A stretch of 28,156 nt of DNA, from contig CAYFUR010000048.1 in NCBI GenBank assembly GCA_964346275.1, positions 1-28,156 on the forward strand, written 5' to 3'. A model generated the notes under the pieces. That model was not told where the DNA came from and made no database searches. It was given only the letters and a program-made list of their open reading frames with translations. Each line of letters begins with the position of its first letter. Position 1 is the stretch's first letter. Origin of the DNA: CAYFUR01 sp964346275 (GTDB lineage Bacteria; Sumerlaeota; Sumerlaeia; SLMS01). Positions 8,085 through 16,433 of the stretch are shown in pieces. The translations under genes and the position numbers were made by a program.

Positions 8085-9926
8085 CTACTTGCCGACGTAG
8101 GTTTCCACCAGCTCGCCGCGCAGCAGCTCGATCCCGATTTCCTCGACGCTTTCCGGGGCTTCCTCGCCGTCGGGCATATAGACGTTGATGAGCAGGTGGT
8201 TGCCGCCCTGGCGCACATTGCCGCGCGGCACGCCCAGGCGGTGGCTGATTTCTCCTTCTTCACCGAGAGGCAGGCGGCCCATGAATTCCGAGTTCAGCAG
8301 CACCTCGATCTCCAGGCCCGGCGTGGCCCGCGCCACTCGGAAATCCAGAACCAGCTCGCGGAAATCGCGCTTCTCCTTCACCAGGGCAAAGTAGGCGTGT
8401 TCGCCGACGATCTTCGCCGGGATGCGGCCATCGTTCACCTGCCACTCGCGGGGCTCGAAGCCGAAATGCGTCAGGCGAAGCTCGCTTAGTTTGTCCTCAT
8501 CGCCCGGCGCGCGATACCATAGACGCTCGGGAGGCTCGTAGAGCGCCACGCCGATCAGCAGGGCCATCAGCAAGGCGCACAAGCCGCCCGCCGCCGCCGG
8601 GCCCCGCCAGCCCGCAAACCACTGGGGAACGGCGAGGGGCTCGAACCGCGGCGGCACCAGCATCGCCAGCAGCAGGGGACTGACAAAGAGATAGAAGTAG
8701 GGGATATTCAGGAAAGCGAAAAAGAAGAAGAGTCCCGCCGCGGAGAATCGCACCAGGTCGTCGCCCTGGCGGACGTAGCGGATTGCCAGGGCCCAAATGG
8801 GAACCTGGGCAATCAACCCCAGCGTCATGCGCCAGGAATAGAGGTCAAATTGATAGAGAAGTGCGGTGAGCGCAAAGCCATGGGTGGATGCCGGATCGCG
8901 TTCGATGGTGTATTGGTGCATCCATTCGTATCCGGTGGTGATTCCATAGAGCGATGCTTTCGCATCGACTGCCAGGAAAGGGACCGTCAGCCCGAGAAAT
9001 CCGAGCGCCGCCATGAAGACGATTCCCACCGCCAGCAAGCGGTCTTCGCCCCATGTCCGCCATGTATAGATCAGATAAATCGGCCCGATCGCGGCCAGGT
9101 GGGGGCGTGTTGCCAGGGCGATCCCGATAATCAGCGCGGCCCAGAGCGGCCGTTTGCCGAGCGCCGCCAGGGCCCACAACACCAGCAATAGCCAGAACCC
9201 GGCGACGTGCATCCCCGTCAGAAAGTCCGAGAAACCCCACATGCGGAAGAGGAAGAGCGGCAAAAGCAACACGGCGGCGCGCGCCACCCAGCCCGCCGTG
9301 CGGCGTTCGCCAACCACCGTCACCGCGTGGTAGCCGCCGGCGAGGATCACCACTGCACCCAGCGAGCAGACCTGCCACAGCCGGATATCGACCCCCGCAA
9401 GGAACGGAATCGAATGGGGAAGCCAGAGCCCGGGAAGAAACGTCAGGTAACTCGTCCAGTAAGCGATCTCGTAATGGCGATAGGGCATCGCCCCGTTGAG
9501 CCAGAATTCCTGGAGGCTGCGCTCGACCAGCGGCAGCATGTCGCCCTCGGCGGAGGAGATGGGATTGAACCAGAGTGATCGGGCGAAGAGGAAAATCTCC
9601 GTCCCCGCCCAGGCGAAAAAGATGGCGCAGAGAAACCCCGCCAGCATGCCGCGCCCCACCGAGGCGCCCTCTTCCGGCGGTGGCTGGGCCTCCGGCGCGC
9701 GGAGCCGCTCCGACGCGCGGCTCTCCACCACCAGCCACAACACCAGGAGAACCAAGTGGAGCAGCGCGAGCACCGTCCACCACGGCCAGAGCACCTCGCC
9801 GCCCCCGTTATAAGGCAGCCATTGCTGGAGCCCGATCAGCGGCCAGGGCACCACGGCCACGGCCCAGAAGAGCCCCACGCGAGACCAGCGGGAAAACGGA
9901 GAGGATGATGGAGAAGGGTCGGTCAT
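8085..9926 (-). CDS. GT-C-like membrane protein with C-terminal soluble beta domain
   Basis: A 613-residue protein and the first gene of the leftward glycan operon. Residues 1-10 are Ser/Pro-rich, then a dozen or so hydrophobic helices follow to about residue 465. The first long loop holds SSAEGDMLPLVERSLQEF and NGAMPYRHYEIAYW, an arrangement (acidic residues after the first helices, then an aromatic patch) found in GT-C glycosyltransferases acting on polyprenol-linked sugars. The last 140 residues are soluble and beta-rich (LVLDFRVAR, IEVLLNSEFMG, NHLLINVYMP), resembling a galactose-binding-like sandwich, so a periplasmic carbohydrate-binding module is plausible. Donor, acceptor and exact family are unknown. 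It ends 107 bp before the preferred start of the next gene. No good Shine-Dalgarno sequence precedes the ATG at 9926. Confidence 0.8.
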   Translation of the reverse strand: MTDPSPSSSPFSRWSRVGLFWAVAVVPWPLIGLQQWLPYNGGGEVLWPWWTVLALLHLVLLVLWLVVESRASERLRAPEAQPPPEEGASVGRGMLAGFLCAIFFAWAGTEIFLFARSLWFNPISSAEGDMLPLVERSLQEFWLNGAMPYRHYEIAYWTSYLTFLPGLWLPHSIPFLAGVDIRLWQVCSLGAVVILAGGYHAVTVVGERRTAGWVARAAVLLLPLFLFRMWGFSDFLTGMHVAGFWLLLVLWALAALGKRPLWAALIIGIALATRPHLAAIGPIYLIYTWRTWGEDRLLAVGIVFMAALGFLGLTVPFLAVDAKASLYGITTGYEWMHQYTIERDPASTHGFALTALLYQFDLYSWRMTLGLIAQVPIWALAIRYVRQGDDLVRFSAAGLFFFFAFLNIPYFYLFVSPLLLAMLVPPRFEPLAVPQWFAGWRGPAAAGGLCALLMALLIGVALYEPPERLWYRAPGDEDKLSELRLTHFGFEPREWQVNDGRIPAKIVGEHAYFALVKEKRDFRELVLDFRVARATPGLEIEVLLNSEFMGRLPLGEEGEISHRLGVPRGNVRQGGNHLLINVYMPDGEEAPESVEEIGIELLRGELVETYVGK

Positions 9927-10016
9927 AAAGGGAAAGGGTTTACGGCAATCTCTTATTCCCTCTCAGGTGAAGCCAGAAGCCGCATGGCGCAAGGTGATTT
10001 CCCGGCGGAGAGACAG

Positions 10017-10051
10017 TGGAAAGCGAAGTCTCGTTTGACTCTCGCTTTCCA
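10017..10051. promoter_or_regulatory. imperfect hairpin in divergent intergenic region
   Basis: TGGAAAGCGA (10017-10026) pairs perfectly with TCGCTTTCCA (10042-10051). The stem continues as AGTC/GACT after a one-base bulge, around a loop TCGTTT (10031-10036). It lies in the 166-bp gap between the divergent glycan operons, about 40 nt upstream of ATG 10093. The lack of a trailing T-run argues against a terminator; an operator or an mRNA leader structure is more likely. The rest of the gap shows no clear promoter. Confidence 0.4.
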
Positions 10052-10092
10052 GAGTGAGAGCCAAATCCTCACCTTCCCCCAAGGAGAAAGAG

Positions 10093-10884
10093 ATGGCGTC
10101 CATGCCCCGAAGCCCCGGAGAGCAAGGGGGGCCAGTCGCGCCCGAGCCTCCCTCGTTGCCGGGACCGCAAGCCGTGCCACCCTCGCGCGCGGCCCTGTGG
10201 ACGCTCATTTTCGGGCTTTTGACGTTTGTCACCTGCGGAGCGAGCTGTTTTCCCGCGGCGATCTGTGCCGTGGGCGGGATGATGTATTTCATTCAGAATC
10301 CCGATGACCACCGGCGGCGCGTTCACCTGGTTGCCGGCTGCGTTGCCATGCTGGCAGGGCTCCTTTTCTGGATGGTGGCCCACGGGGTTTATCGCGAGTG
10401 GCGGCTGGAACGGCAAATCGCCCAGGCCCGCGAAGAAGCGGATAGGTTCCAGGCGGAGATGAAACCCATGGTCGATATCGGCAAAGCCATTGGCAGGATG
10501 GAGGCCCTGCGCAAAGCGGTCCGCGCCTACCGGGTGGACTCCAATGCCTTCCCGCCGGTGGAGGGCCTTGCCGCGACGCCGGAGGAGCTGGCGGTCCGCT
10601 ATCGGTATCTGACCACGCCCATTGCTTATCTGGGCGAGCCCGCCCCCGATCCCTTTTTCGACGACGGGCGGCTTCTTCAATTTGCCTTTGTTGGCGGAGA
10701 CCTGGTCGTGTGGGGCGCGGGTCCGGACCAGGATTATGATATCCAGGCGCTCGAAGATTTGGAATGGCCCGGCGTGGCCGCGCGTCTCTACAACCCGAAT
10801 AACGGCACCACCAGCAACGGAGATGTTGTGGATTATCAATACCTTCAGAAAACGAAACCCTCCCAACAAGGAGTTCCCCAGTGA
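10093..10884 (+). CDS. membrane-anchored protein with GspG-like C-terminal domain
   Basis: A 263-residue protein; ATG 10093 has AAGGAG at 10081-10086, and the longer frame from 10054 lacks one. The Pro-rich N-terminus is followed by two hydrophobic segments (about residues 30-55 and 63-85), like the small DUF4190-type two-helix module. A charged helix (about 88-130, coiled-coil-like) leads to a soluble domain resembling the major type II pseudopilin GspG: EALRKAVRAYRVDSNAFPPV, TTPIAYL, PDPFFDDG, VVWGAGPDQDYD and YNPNNGTTSNGDVVDY. There is no prepilin-peptidase site (Gly-Phe before a Glu) and no type IV pilin N-helix, so it is not a standard pilin. It overlaps the next gene by GTGA (10881-10884), showing translational coupling to the hydrolase. 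Function unknown. Confidence 0.8.
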   Translation: MASMPRSPGEQGGPVAPEPPSLPGPQAVPPSRAALWTLIFGLLTFVTCGASCFPAAICAVGGMMYFIQNPDDHRRRVHLVAGCVAMLAGLLFWMVAHGVYREWRLERQIAQAREEADRFQAEMKPMVDIGKAIGRMEALRKAVRAYRVDSNAFPPVEGLAATPEELAVRYRYLTTPIAYLGEPAPDPFFDDGRLLQFAFVGGDLVVWGAGPDQDYDIQALEDLEWPGVAARLYNPNNGTTSNGDVVDYQYLQKTKPSQQGVPQ

Positions 10885-12602
10885 ATCGCGGTTTGATCTG
10901 TTTATTGTTTGTCTTGCTTGGCTCGACACTCTCCGCGGCCCCCCAGTTCAGCGGACTCAAGAAAGCCCTCCCCGCCCCCCGCGCCGCCGTTTTGTTCTGG
11001 GATCGCGCCCGGGGGGACAGCAGGGACGGGTCCGTTGACTATCGCGTCTATACAAAGAAATCAGGGCAGTGGGAACTGCTGGACGAGGTGAACGGAACCG
11101 AATGGGTCGTTCTCGACCTGTCTCCCGGGCGGGATTATGAATTCCTTGTCCGCGCGAAGGATTCCACCGGCGAGGACCCCAATACGCGCTCGATGACCGT
11201 CCGGCCCACCGGCGCATTTCCTTCGGAAGAATGGCGCGGCGTGTGGATTAATCGGTTCGAATGGAGCAATGGCGGCGCGGCGCGGATCGAAAGCACCATG
11301 AAGCAGATGATGCAGACCCTCGCCGCTTCCAACATGAACGCCGCCGTGGTCCAGGTGCGCGGCCAGGGGGATACGCTTTATCCCTCGCCGGAGGAACCCT
11401 TTTCGCCGCTTCTTAGCAGCGGCGCCCGCCAGATCGATCCCGTGAAAATGGCCATCGAGGCCGCCCGCCAGAATGGCATCGAATTCCACGCCTGGTTTAA
11501 CCTGTCCGTGATCTGGCAGAGCGGCGGGAAGGATCTGCCCGCGGACAAGGATCACCCCTTTTATCGCATGGCGGACGCCCGCCAGGCCAGCACCGCCCGT
11601 GGGGTGATCCACGACGGCCGGGGCGACCCGCGCCAATGGGGCGCCGACGACTATGTCTGGCTGACCCACGGCAACCCCGCCGTGAATGCCTATCTCCGGC
11701 GGCAGGTTGTCCATTTTCTTCAGCGCTACGATGTGGACGGAATCTCTCTCGACGACCGGACGGGCATGCCCAACGGTGTCTCGCGCGATCCGGTTTCCGT
11801 CCAACGATTCAAAGGGCGCGGCAACCCAAGTGGTATAGACGACCTGAAAGCATGGCAGCTCGACCAGCTTGCCCGCTTCCTTTCCGACCTCTATGTCATC
11901 TGCAAGACCAAGGACCCGCAAATGCTGGTGAGTGCCGGGCCGTTCGGCATTGCGGATAAAAACCGCATCCCCGGCTATCGCACCTTCAGCGATACGGACA
12001 AATTCGGCGTCGAACCGGAAAAATGGCTGCGCATGGGAATCGTGGATGCACTGATGCCCCAGGTCTACTGGGGGATGGAAGATGATGAGCCGAACTATGG
12101 CACGCTGGTGCTCGACTGGATGGAGCACAATCGCTCGGGGCGGCCGATCTGGCCGGGGTCCACCACGCGCAGCTCCTACGATCCCCAGCCCCTCTGGCCC
12201 GACCAGGCGCGCCACGTGGCGATCGCGCGGGCCCTCAAGCTCGGCGGCAATCAGTTCTACAGTTACAGCGGCCCGAGTTCCATGGAGTGGAAACAGGCGG
12301 CATCAAAGATTTATCCAAACCGCGCGCGCACTCCCGTGCCCGCGCACATGAAACCCGGCCGCACGGGCCAGATCATGGGCTATGTGTCCGATGGGAACGG
12401 CAAGCCGGTCGTCGATTGCTGGGTTGCCCTTTCGGGCCGGGATTACGTCTATCTCTCCAGCGCCGACGGGTTTTACGGGATCCCGAACGTCAAGCCGGGC
12501 AGCTATACTCTTTATTTCTCGCGCAAGAAGGGCGAGACAATCGAACGCGAAATCCGCGTTTCCGCGGACAAAACATCGAACCTGAAAGTCACTCTTCCCT
12601 GA
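10881..12602 (+). CDS. exported family-10-like glycosyl hydrolase (GHL10) with FN3 and CarboxypepD_reg-like domains
   Basis: A 573-residue exported protein starting at GTG 10881 with AAGGAG at 10868-10873, overlapping the upstream stop by four bases. Residues 1-19 are a signal peptide (cleavage near LSA-A). Residues about 30-108 form a fibronectin type III-like domain (VDYRVYTKK, GRDYEFLVRAKD). About 115-475 match the GHL10 hydrolase-like family: EEWRGVWINRFEW, the strand NAAVVQVRGQGDTLYPS, FHAWFNL and YDVDGISLDD, the last holding the likely acidic active-site pair near residue 290. The C-terminal 80 residues are a carboxypeptidase-regulatory-like beta domain (GQIMGYVSDGNGKPV, GIPNVKPGSYTLYF). 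GHL10 proteins are predicted carbohydrate-active enzymes of mostly unknown substrate; removal or remodelling of the surface glycan is the likely job. The next gene starts 2 bp after the stop. Confidence 0.88.
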   Translation: MNRGLICLLFVLLGSTLSAAPQFSGLKKALPAPRAAVLFWDRARGDSRDGSVDYRVYTKKSGQWELLDEVNGTEWVVLDLSPGRDYEFLVRAKDSTGEDPNTRSMTVRPTGAFPSEEWRGVWINRFEWSNGGAARIESTMKQMMQTLAASNMNAAVVQVRGQGDTLYPSPEEPFSPLLSSGARQIDPVKMAIEAARQNGIEFHAWFNLSVIWQSGGKDLPADKDHPFYRMADARQASTARGVIHDGRGDPRQWGADDYVWLTHGNPAVNAYLRRQVVHFLQRYDVDGISLDDRTGMPNGVSRDPVSVQRFKGRGNPSGIDDLKAWQLDQLARFLSDLYVICKTKDPQMLVSAGPFGIADKNRIPGYRTFSDTDKFGVEPEKWLRMGIVDALMPQVYWGMEDDEPNYGTLVLDWMEHNRSGRPIWPGSTTRSSYDPQPLWPDQARHVAIARALKLGGNQFYSYSGPSSMEWKQAASKIYPNRARTPVPAHMKPGRTGQIMGYVSDGNGKPVVDCWVALSGRDYVYLSSADGFYGIPNVKPGSYTLYFSRKKGETIEREIRVSADKTSNLKVTLP

Positions 12603-12604
12603 TC

Positions 12605-13855
12605 ATGAAAGAAAGCGGCGGCGCGGCAAAACGATGGTGGCTCTTCTCCCTCCTCCTGATTCTCGCCTCCGCTTTTTTCTATCAGGACATTGCTCACAGG
12701 GCCTTTGCCACCCCCGGCGTGGACTATCCCAAGCATTGGGACGCGGCCCAGGCGCTGTTGGGGGGCGAGAATCCTTACGACAGCGGCGAGCCGTATTCTT
12801 TCAACTATCCGTTGTTTGTGGGGTTTTCCTTCCTGCATCTTGCCCTGTTGCCCCGGAAAGAGGCCGAAGTCCTCTGGGACGCTGGCAATGTGATGTGCAT
12901 TTTGGCGGGCATGCTCTTACTGGCTTTCGCGCTCAAGCCGGAGCAGCCCAGCGGCGAGGACGGAGCGCATCCGGCCCGGGCGAAGGTGCGGAGATTCCTG
13001 GTGGACTACTGGCCGCCGCTGGTGCTTCTCCTCGCCGCCGAATTCCGGCCGCTCCACGTGATTGTTCATAGTGGCAATCTGGATGCCTCGATCTTCTTCT
13101 ATTCCTGCCTTTTCGCCGTCTTGTTCTGGAAGGGGCGGGCCGTGGCTTCCGGGTTCGTTCTTGGACTGTTCACACTGAACAAACTCGTGCCTGTCTTCTT
13201 TGTGGCGCCTCTGGTGATCATGAGGCGGTGGAAAGCCCTCGCCGGATTCGCCGCGGTGATCGCGGCGTATGCCCTCTTTCTCCTCCTGTCGGGATGGTGG
13301 AAAGTGGAGGCCGATCTCTACCGCGACGTCCTCCCCGGTGTGGGGCATTACTGGATCCACATTTCCCACTCGCCCCACCGGATGACAGCGGAACTGCTGA
13401 ATCCCTCGGTCTTGGAAACGCCTTCGGGCTACAGCCATTGGGCCCTGGGTTGGAATGTCTTTTACGGGTTTGTCTATCTCGGCATGGCCGCGTTGTGGCA
13501 TTGGCGCGGAGGACGAAACCAAAAGGCCTTTTTCGTTTTCAGCTATGTGATGCTGCTGATGTTCTCTCCCTTGCTGGAGATTAATCATTTCTCCTGGGTG
13601 TTGCCCGCCTTTTTTCTGACAGTCCTGCTTTGGATCCGGGGCGAAATCCGCGACGGATGGTTCTCTGCCGTCATGGTCGCCTGGTCGTTGATTCCCGTCG
13701 TGAAATACTATGAATTGCTGAAACCGCCGATCCCCCATTACTGGATTACGGCTTTTCTCATTTACTTTCTCGTGGGCGCCACCGCCGGGGCGGCTGTGAC
13801 GGCCCGGCGGGAAGAAGCACGTATAGACGGAACTCCACCCGTTTCCGCCGAATAA
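12605..13855 (+). CDS. GT87-type (DUF2029) polyprenol-phosphate mannosyltransferase-like protein
   Basis: A 416-residue polytopic protein. ATG 12605 lies 2 bp after the hydrolase stop; the longer open frame upstream only shadows that gene. About ten hydrophobic helices are visible. The first periplasmic loop reads GVDYPKHWDAAQALLGG then NPYD (about residues 38-59). This is the GT87 signature, in which the Asp before the YxxHW-like stretch (Asp40) is the presumed catalytic residue. Later segments (HSGNLDASIF, FTLNKLVPVFF, NHFSWVLP) also fit the family. Known relatives use polyprenyl-phosphate-mannose to decorate envelope glycans at the outer face of the inner membrane; the sugar used here is inferred. 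Third gene of the rightward operon beginning at 10093, it ends 22 bp before the convergent zinc-finger gene. Confidence 0.87.
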   Translation: MKESGGAAKRWWLFSLLLILASAFFYQDIAHRAFATPGVDYPKHWDAAQALLGGENPYDSGEPYSFNYPLFVGFSFLHLALLPRKEAEVLWDAGNVMCILAGMLLLAFALKPEQPSGEDGAHPARAKVRRFLVDYWPPLVLLLAAEFRPLHVIVHSGNLDASIFFYSCLFAVLFWKGRAVASGFVLGLFTLNKLVPVFFVAPLVIMRRWKALAGFAAVIAAYALFLLLSGWWKVEADLYRDVLPGVGHYWIHISHSPHRMTAELLNPSVLETPSGYSHWALGWNVFYGFVYLGMAALWHWRGGRNQKAFFVFSYVMLLMFSPLLEINHFSWVLPAFFLTVLLWIRGEIRDGWFSAVMVAWSLIPVVKYYELLKPPIPHYWITAFLIYFLVGATAGAAVTARREEARIDGTPPVSAE

Positions 13856-13877
13856 GCCGGGCGCCGGAAATTCGAGG

Positions 13878-14063
13878 TCATCCTTCCCGCGGCGGATTAT
13901 CCTGTCCCTCGCAGGGCGGTTCCTTGGCGCAATGGCCGGGCCGCAGCGGCCCCGCGTGCTTGCATCGCTTGCAGATGATCTTCCGGCAGACGGGGCACAT
14001 GTGCATTGCCTGAAAATCGCTCATGCGCGAGCAAAACTCGCAACTGACCAGGCGGACCGTCAT
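13878..14063 (-). CDS. small zinc-finger-like protein downstream of truB
   Basis: A 61-residue protein (ATG at 14063). It begins 7 nt after the truB stop and so is almost certainly co-transcribed with it. Cysteines are arranged as C8-x2-C11, C23-x2-C26, C31-x2-C34 and H44-C45, with C51 further on, a pattern able to bind two zinc ions and reminiscent of B-box or RING-like ribbons (CPVCRKIICKRC). The tail is Pro/Glu-rich. I do not recognise a named family. Possible roles are RNA binding or a protein-interaction module; the link to pseudouridylation is only positional. Base composition matches its neighbours. I rate it a real gene because of the Cys pattern and tight spacing. Confidence 0.65.
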   Translation of the reverse strand: MTVRLVSCEFCSRMSDFQAMHMCPVCRKIICKRCKHAGPLRPGHCAKEPPCEGQDNPPREG

Positions 14064-14070
14064 GTCGGGT

Positions 14071-15072
14071 TCACTCGTCCTCGGAGACCGGGATTTCGAA
14101 CTGCTTGATCGGCTGATACCATGGAGCCACGGCGCCATACATCGCCCGCGGCGGGGGAGACATGGGCGCCGGGTCGACCCGCGCCAGCGCCACCGCATGG
14201 CCGTTCAACCGCGTCAGCACCACGGTGCTGGCCCTCCCCGGATAGGCATCGTCCTCGGTCTGGACCATGTTGTGGGGGATCGCCTGGCCGCGGCGAATCC
14301 ATGTTTCCGCGCCTGATGCGAGATAGACTGTCAGCATATGGGCGAGTGCGCGCCGGATCGGTATGATTGCGGAAAGCTTATCACTTTTCCCCTCGAGGTT
14401 CTCCAGCCCCTCCAGGGTCCAGGCGTCCTCGATCCCAAAAGGCCCCACATCCGTGCGGCGAAGCTCCGCCAGCACCGCCCCGCAGCCCAGCTTCTCTCCG
14501 AAGTCGTGGACGATGGAGCGCACATAGGTGCCCGAGGAGCAATCGACGCCGAATTCGCAAAGGTCGTCCTCGAGCGTGAGAATTTCGAAATCATCGATGC
14601 GCACCTTGCGCGGTTCCACCTCGGGCGATTCCCCCGCGCGCGCGTATTCATAGAGCTTCTTGCCGCCGACTTTCTTTGCGGAATAGGCTGGCGGCACCTG
14701 GTCGATTTCGCCGGTCAGCTCGGCGGCCAGGTCCTGAAGCTTTTCCAGGTCCCTGGGAAATTCTTTGCCCCCGCCGGGGCGCAGCTCCGTGTCCATGTCA
14801 AAGCTATCGGAGGTTACGCCCAGCTTCATCGTTCCCTCATAGGATTTGTCGAGCCCCATGAGGTATTCGGAAATCTTGGTTGCTTCCCCCAGGAGAAGAA
14901 CGAGCAATCCTGTGGCCCGGGGGTCGAGGGTACCGGTGTGTCCGACACGCCGGGTGCCAAAAATCTTGCGGACGCGGTCGACCACATCATGCGAAGTGAT
15001 TCCCGCGGGTTTATCCACCAGCACCACTCCGTGGAATTCTGAAGTTCGTTTCGAGGTTTTTTTTGCCGCCAT
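14071..15072 (-). CDS. truB: tRNA pseudouridine(55) synthase
   Basis: A 333-residue TruB. It isomerises U55 in the T-loop of tRNAs to pseudouridine in the cytoplasm. The N-terminal motif GVVLVDKPAGITSHDVV, the catalytic motif GHTGTLDPRATGLL (Asp is the nucleophile), the segment SYEGTMKLGVTSDSFDMDTE, QVPPAYSAKKVGGKKLYEYAR and the CSSGTYVRSIVHDFGEKLGC motif are all intact. ATG 15072 gives the N-terminus MAAKKTSKRTSEFHG; the frame remains open upstream but that stretch runs into the divergent transporter. The C-terminal part from about residue 245 is PUA-like. The start has no strong Shine-Dalgarno sequence. A small zinc-finger gene follows; the common rbfA or ribF neighbours are absent. Confidence 0.95.
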   Translation of the reverse strand: MAAKKTSKRTSEFHGVVLVDKPAGITSHDVVDRVRKIFGTRRVGHTGTLDPRATGLLVLLLGEATKISEYLMGLDKSYEGTMKLGVTSDSFDMDTELRPGGGKEFPRDLEKLQDLAAELTGEIDQVPPAYSAKKVGGKKLYEYARAGESPEVEPRKVRIDDFEILTLEDDLCEFGVDCSSGTYVRSIVHDFGEKLGCGAVLAELRRTDVGPFGIEDAWTLEGLENLEGKSDKLSAIIPIRRALAHMLTVYLASGAETWIRRGQAIPHNMVQTEDDAYPGRASTVVLTRLNGHAVALARVDPAPMSPPPRAMYGAVAPWYQPIKQFEIPVSEDE

Positions 15073-15140
15073 CAGATACACAATATCCAAAGAAAGATTC
15101 TCGAGAAGAAGCGCCCGGCCAAGAGCCCGGCGCGGCTCAC

Positions 15141-16373
15141 GTGTCCATTCCCAATTCCCCGCCGCGCCTTGCCCTGGGCTTTGTCTGGCAATTTGGTCTT
15201 GTAGCTGCCTTCTTCCCCATGCTGCCCATATACTTGGACTCGCTGGGCGTCTCCGCAAGTGACATTGCCTTCCTCATTTCCGTCCAGGCCCTCAGCGCTC
15301 TTTTCACCGTTCAGCTCTATGGCTACCTTGCCGACCAGGTGATGAAGCGCACCACCCTTCTCAAATTCATGTCCGTGGTGGCCAGCCTTGTCGCCGCCCT
15401 GTTTCCGCTGCTTCCGGCCCAGCGCTGGTGGCTCGCTCTCGGCATGGTAGGCATTGCCCTGTTCTTCATGCAACGGATCATGCTCTACAATGCCCTGGTG
15501 CTTGACAGCCGCCGGGGCGAAGAACTCTACGGCCGCATGCGGTTCCTCGGCTCGCTCAGTTTCGCGATTCTCTCCGTTTCCGTGGGATGGCTGGCCGATC
15601 AGCCGGTTTTCACCCCGGCCATCATGTGGCCGATCCTCGTCTTTTTCGAGCTGATGTTTGTCCTCAGTCTGATGCTCCTCCGCGATGCCACCCCGGAAGA
15701 ACGCACCGGACTCAAGGCGGGCCGTCTCAGTTTCCGGCAGGCTCAAAAGCTTCTTTTTTCCAATCCCCTCATGATAAAGTTCCTGATCTTCGTGTTTCTC
15801 TTCCACTGGGTCGGCGGTCCGCCTCACGTGATGCAGACCAAGCTCCTACGCGTCATTGGCTCGACATCGATGGTGGCGACGTCCTGTCTGGCCTTTGCCG
15901 CCCTCTGCGAAATGGCGATCTTCTTCTTCGGCAACGAGGTCCTGCGCACGATTCGCCTCATGCCGCTCCTCGCCATGATTCCCGCGGCGGTCGCCGTGCG
16001 TTACTGGATGATTTGGATCAGCCCGACGCCGCCGGTGATCTTTCTTTCCAACACACTGCACCTCTTTACCTTCGGGCTGGCCTATCTATGCGGGGTGATC
16101 TTTATCCATCGCGAGGCGCCGCGCGAGCTGAAGTCCAGCGCTCAGACACTCTTTGGCCTCACCTTTGGCATGGTGGCGATCTTCTTCGGCAACATCGGCA
16201 GCTCCTTGCTCCTCAACCTGCTCACCACGCGTTTTGATATGACCGATGCCGAGGCGCTCCCGCTCATGTATGGCATCATGGGATCGCTGGCGCTTCTGGC
16301 GTTTTTCGCGTGGTTCCCGATGAAGCGCGAATATGAGCGCAAACATGGCGTCAGCGGCTTCTGGGTCAAGTAG
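15141..16373 (+). CDS. MFS transporter (MFS_1_like / LacY-nucleoside symporter type)
   Basis: A 410-residue protein of the major facilitator superfamily, with twelve hydrophobic segments in two halves. The first loop pattern (FPMLPIYLDSLGVSASDIAFL then YGYLADQVMKR) matches the conserved MFS loop 2-3 motif, and the short start of helix 1 resembles the MFS_1_like subgroup, which includes sugar and nucleoside proton symporters. Substrate cannot be told. I chose GTG 15141; a TTG at 15063 in the same frame would overlap the divergent truB start and neither has a good ribosome-binding site, so the start is uncertain. The protein ends GFWVK. It stands alone: 167 bp follow before the next gene, with two short hairpins. 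Confidence 0.85.
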   Translation: MSIPNSPPRLALGFVWQFGLVAAFFPMLPIYLDSLGVSASDIAFLISVQALSALFTVQLYGYLADQVMKRTTLLKFMSVVASLVAALFPLLPAQRWWLALGMVGIALFFMQRIMLYNALVLDSRRGEELYGRMRFLGSLSFAILSVSVGWLADQPVFTPAIMWPILVFFELMFVLSLMLLRDATPEERTGLKAGRLSFRQAQKLLFSNPLMIKFLIFVFLFHWVGGPPHVMQTKLLRVIGSTSMVATSCLAFAALCEMAIFFFGNEVLRTIRLMPLLAMIPAAVAVRYWMIWISPTPPVIFLSNTLHLFTFGLAYLCGVIFIHREAPRELKSSAQTLFGLTFGMVAIFFGNIGSSLLLNLLTTRFDMTDAEALPLMYGIMGSLALLAFFAWFPMKREYERKHGVSGFWVK

Positions 16374-16433
16374 CCGATTCGTCCACAATTCCGGCCCCAA
16401 TGGCGCCGGGCGGGCAAATCTCCTGCAAATCGC

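Noticed and set aside
11061..12215. A 384-codon minus-strand open frame opposite the GHL10 gene
   Set aside because: Antisense shadow: His/Gly/Ala-rich with no domain, while the plus strand encodes a signal peptide and three recognisable domains.
15072..15827. Minus-strand open frame opposite the MFS transporter
   Set aside because: Highly charged His/Glu-rich composition, as produced by reading hydrophobic membrane-protein codons backwards.
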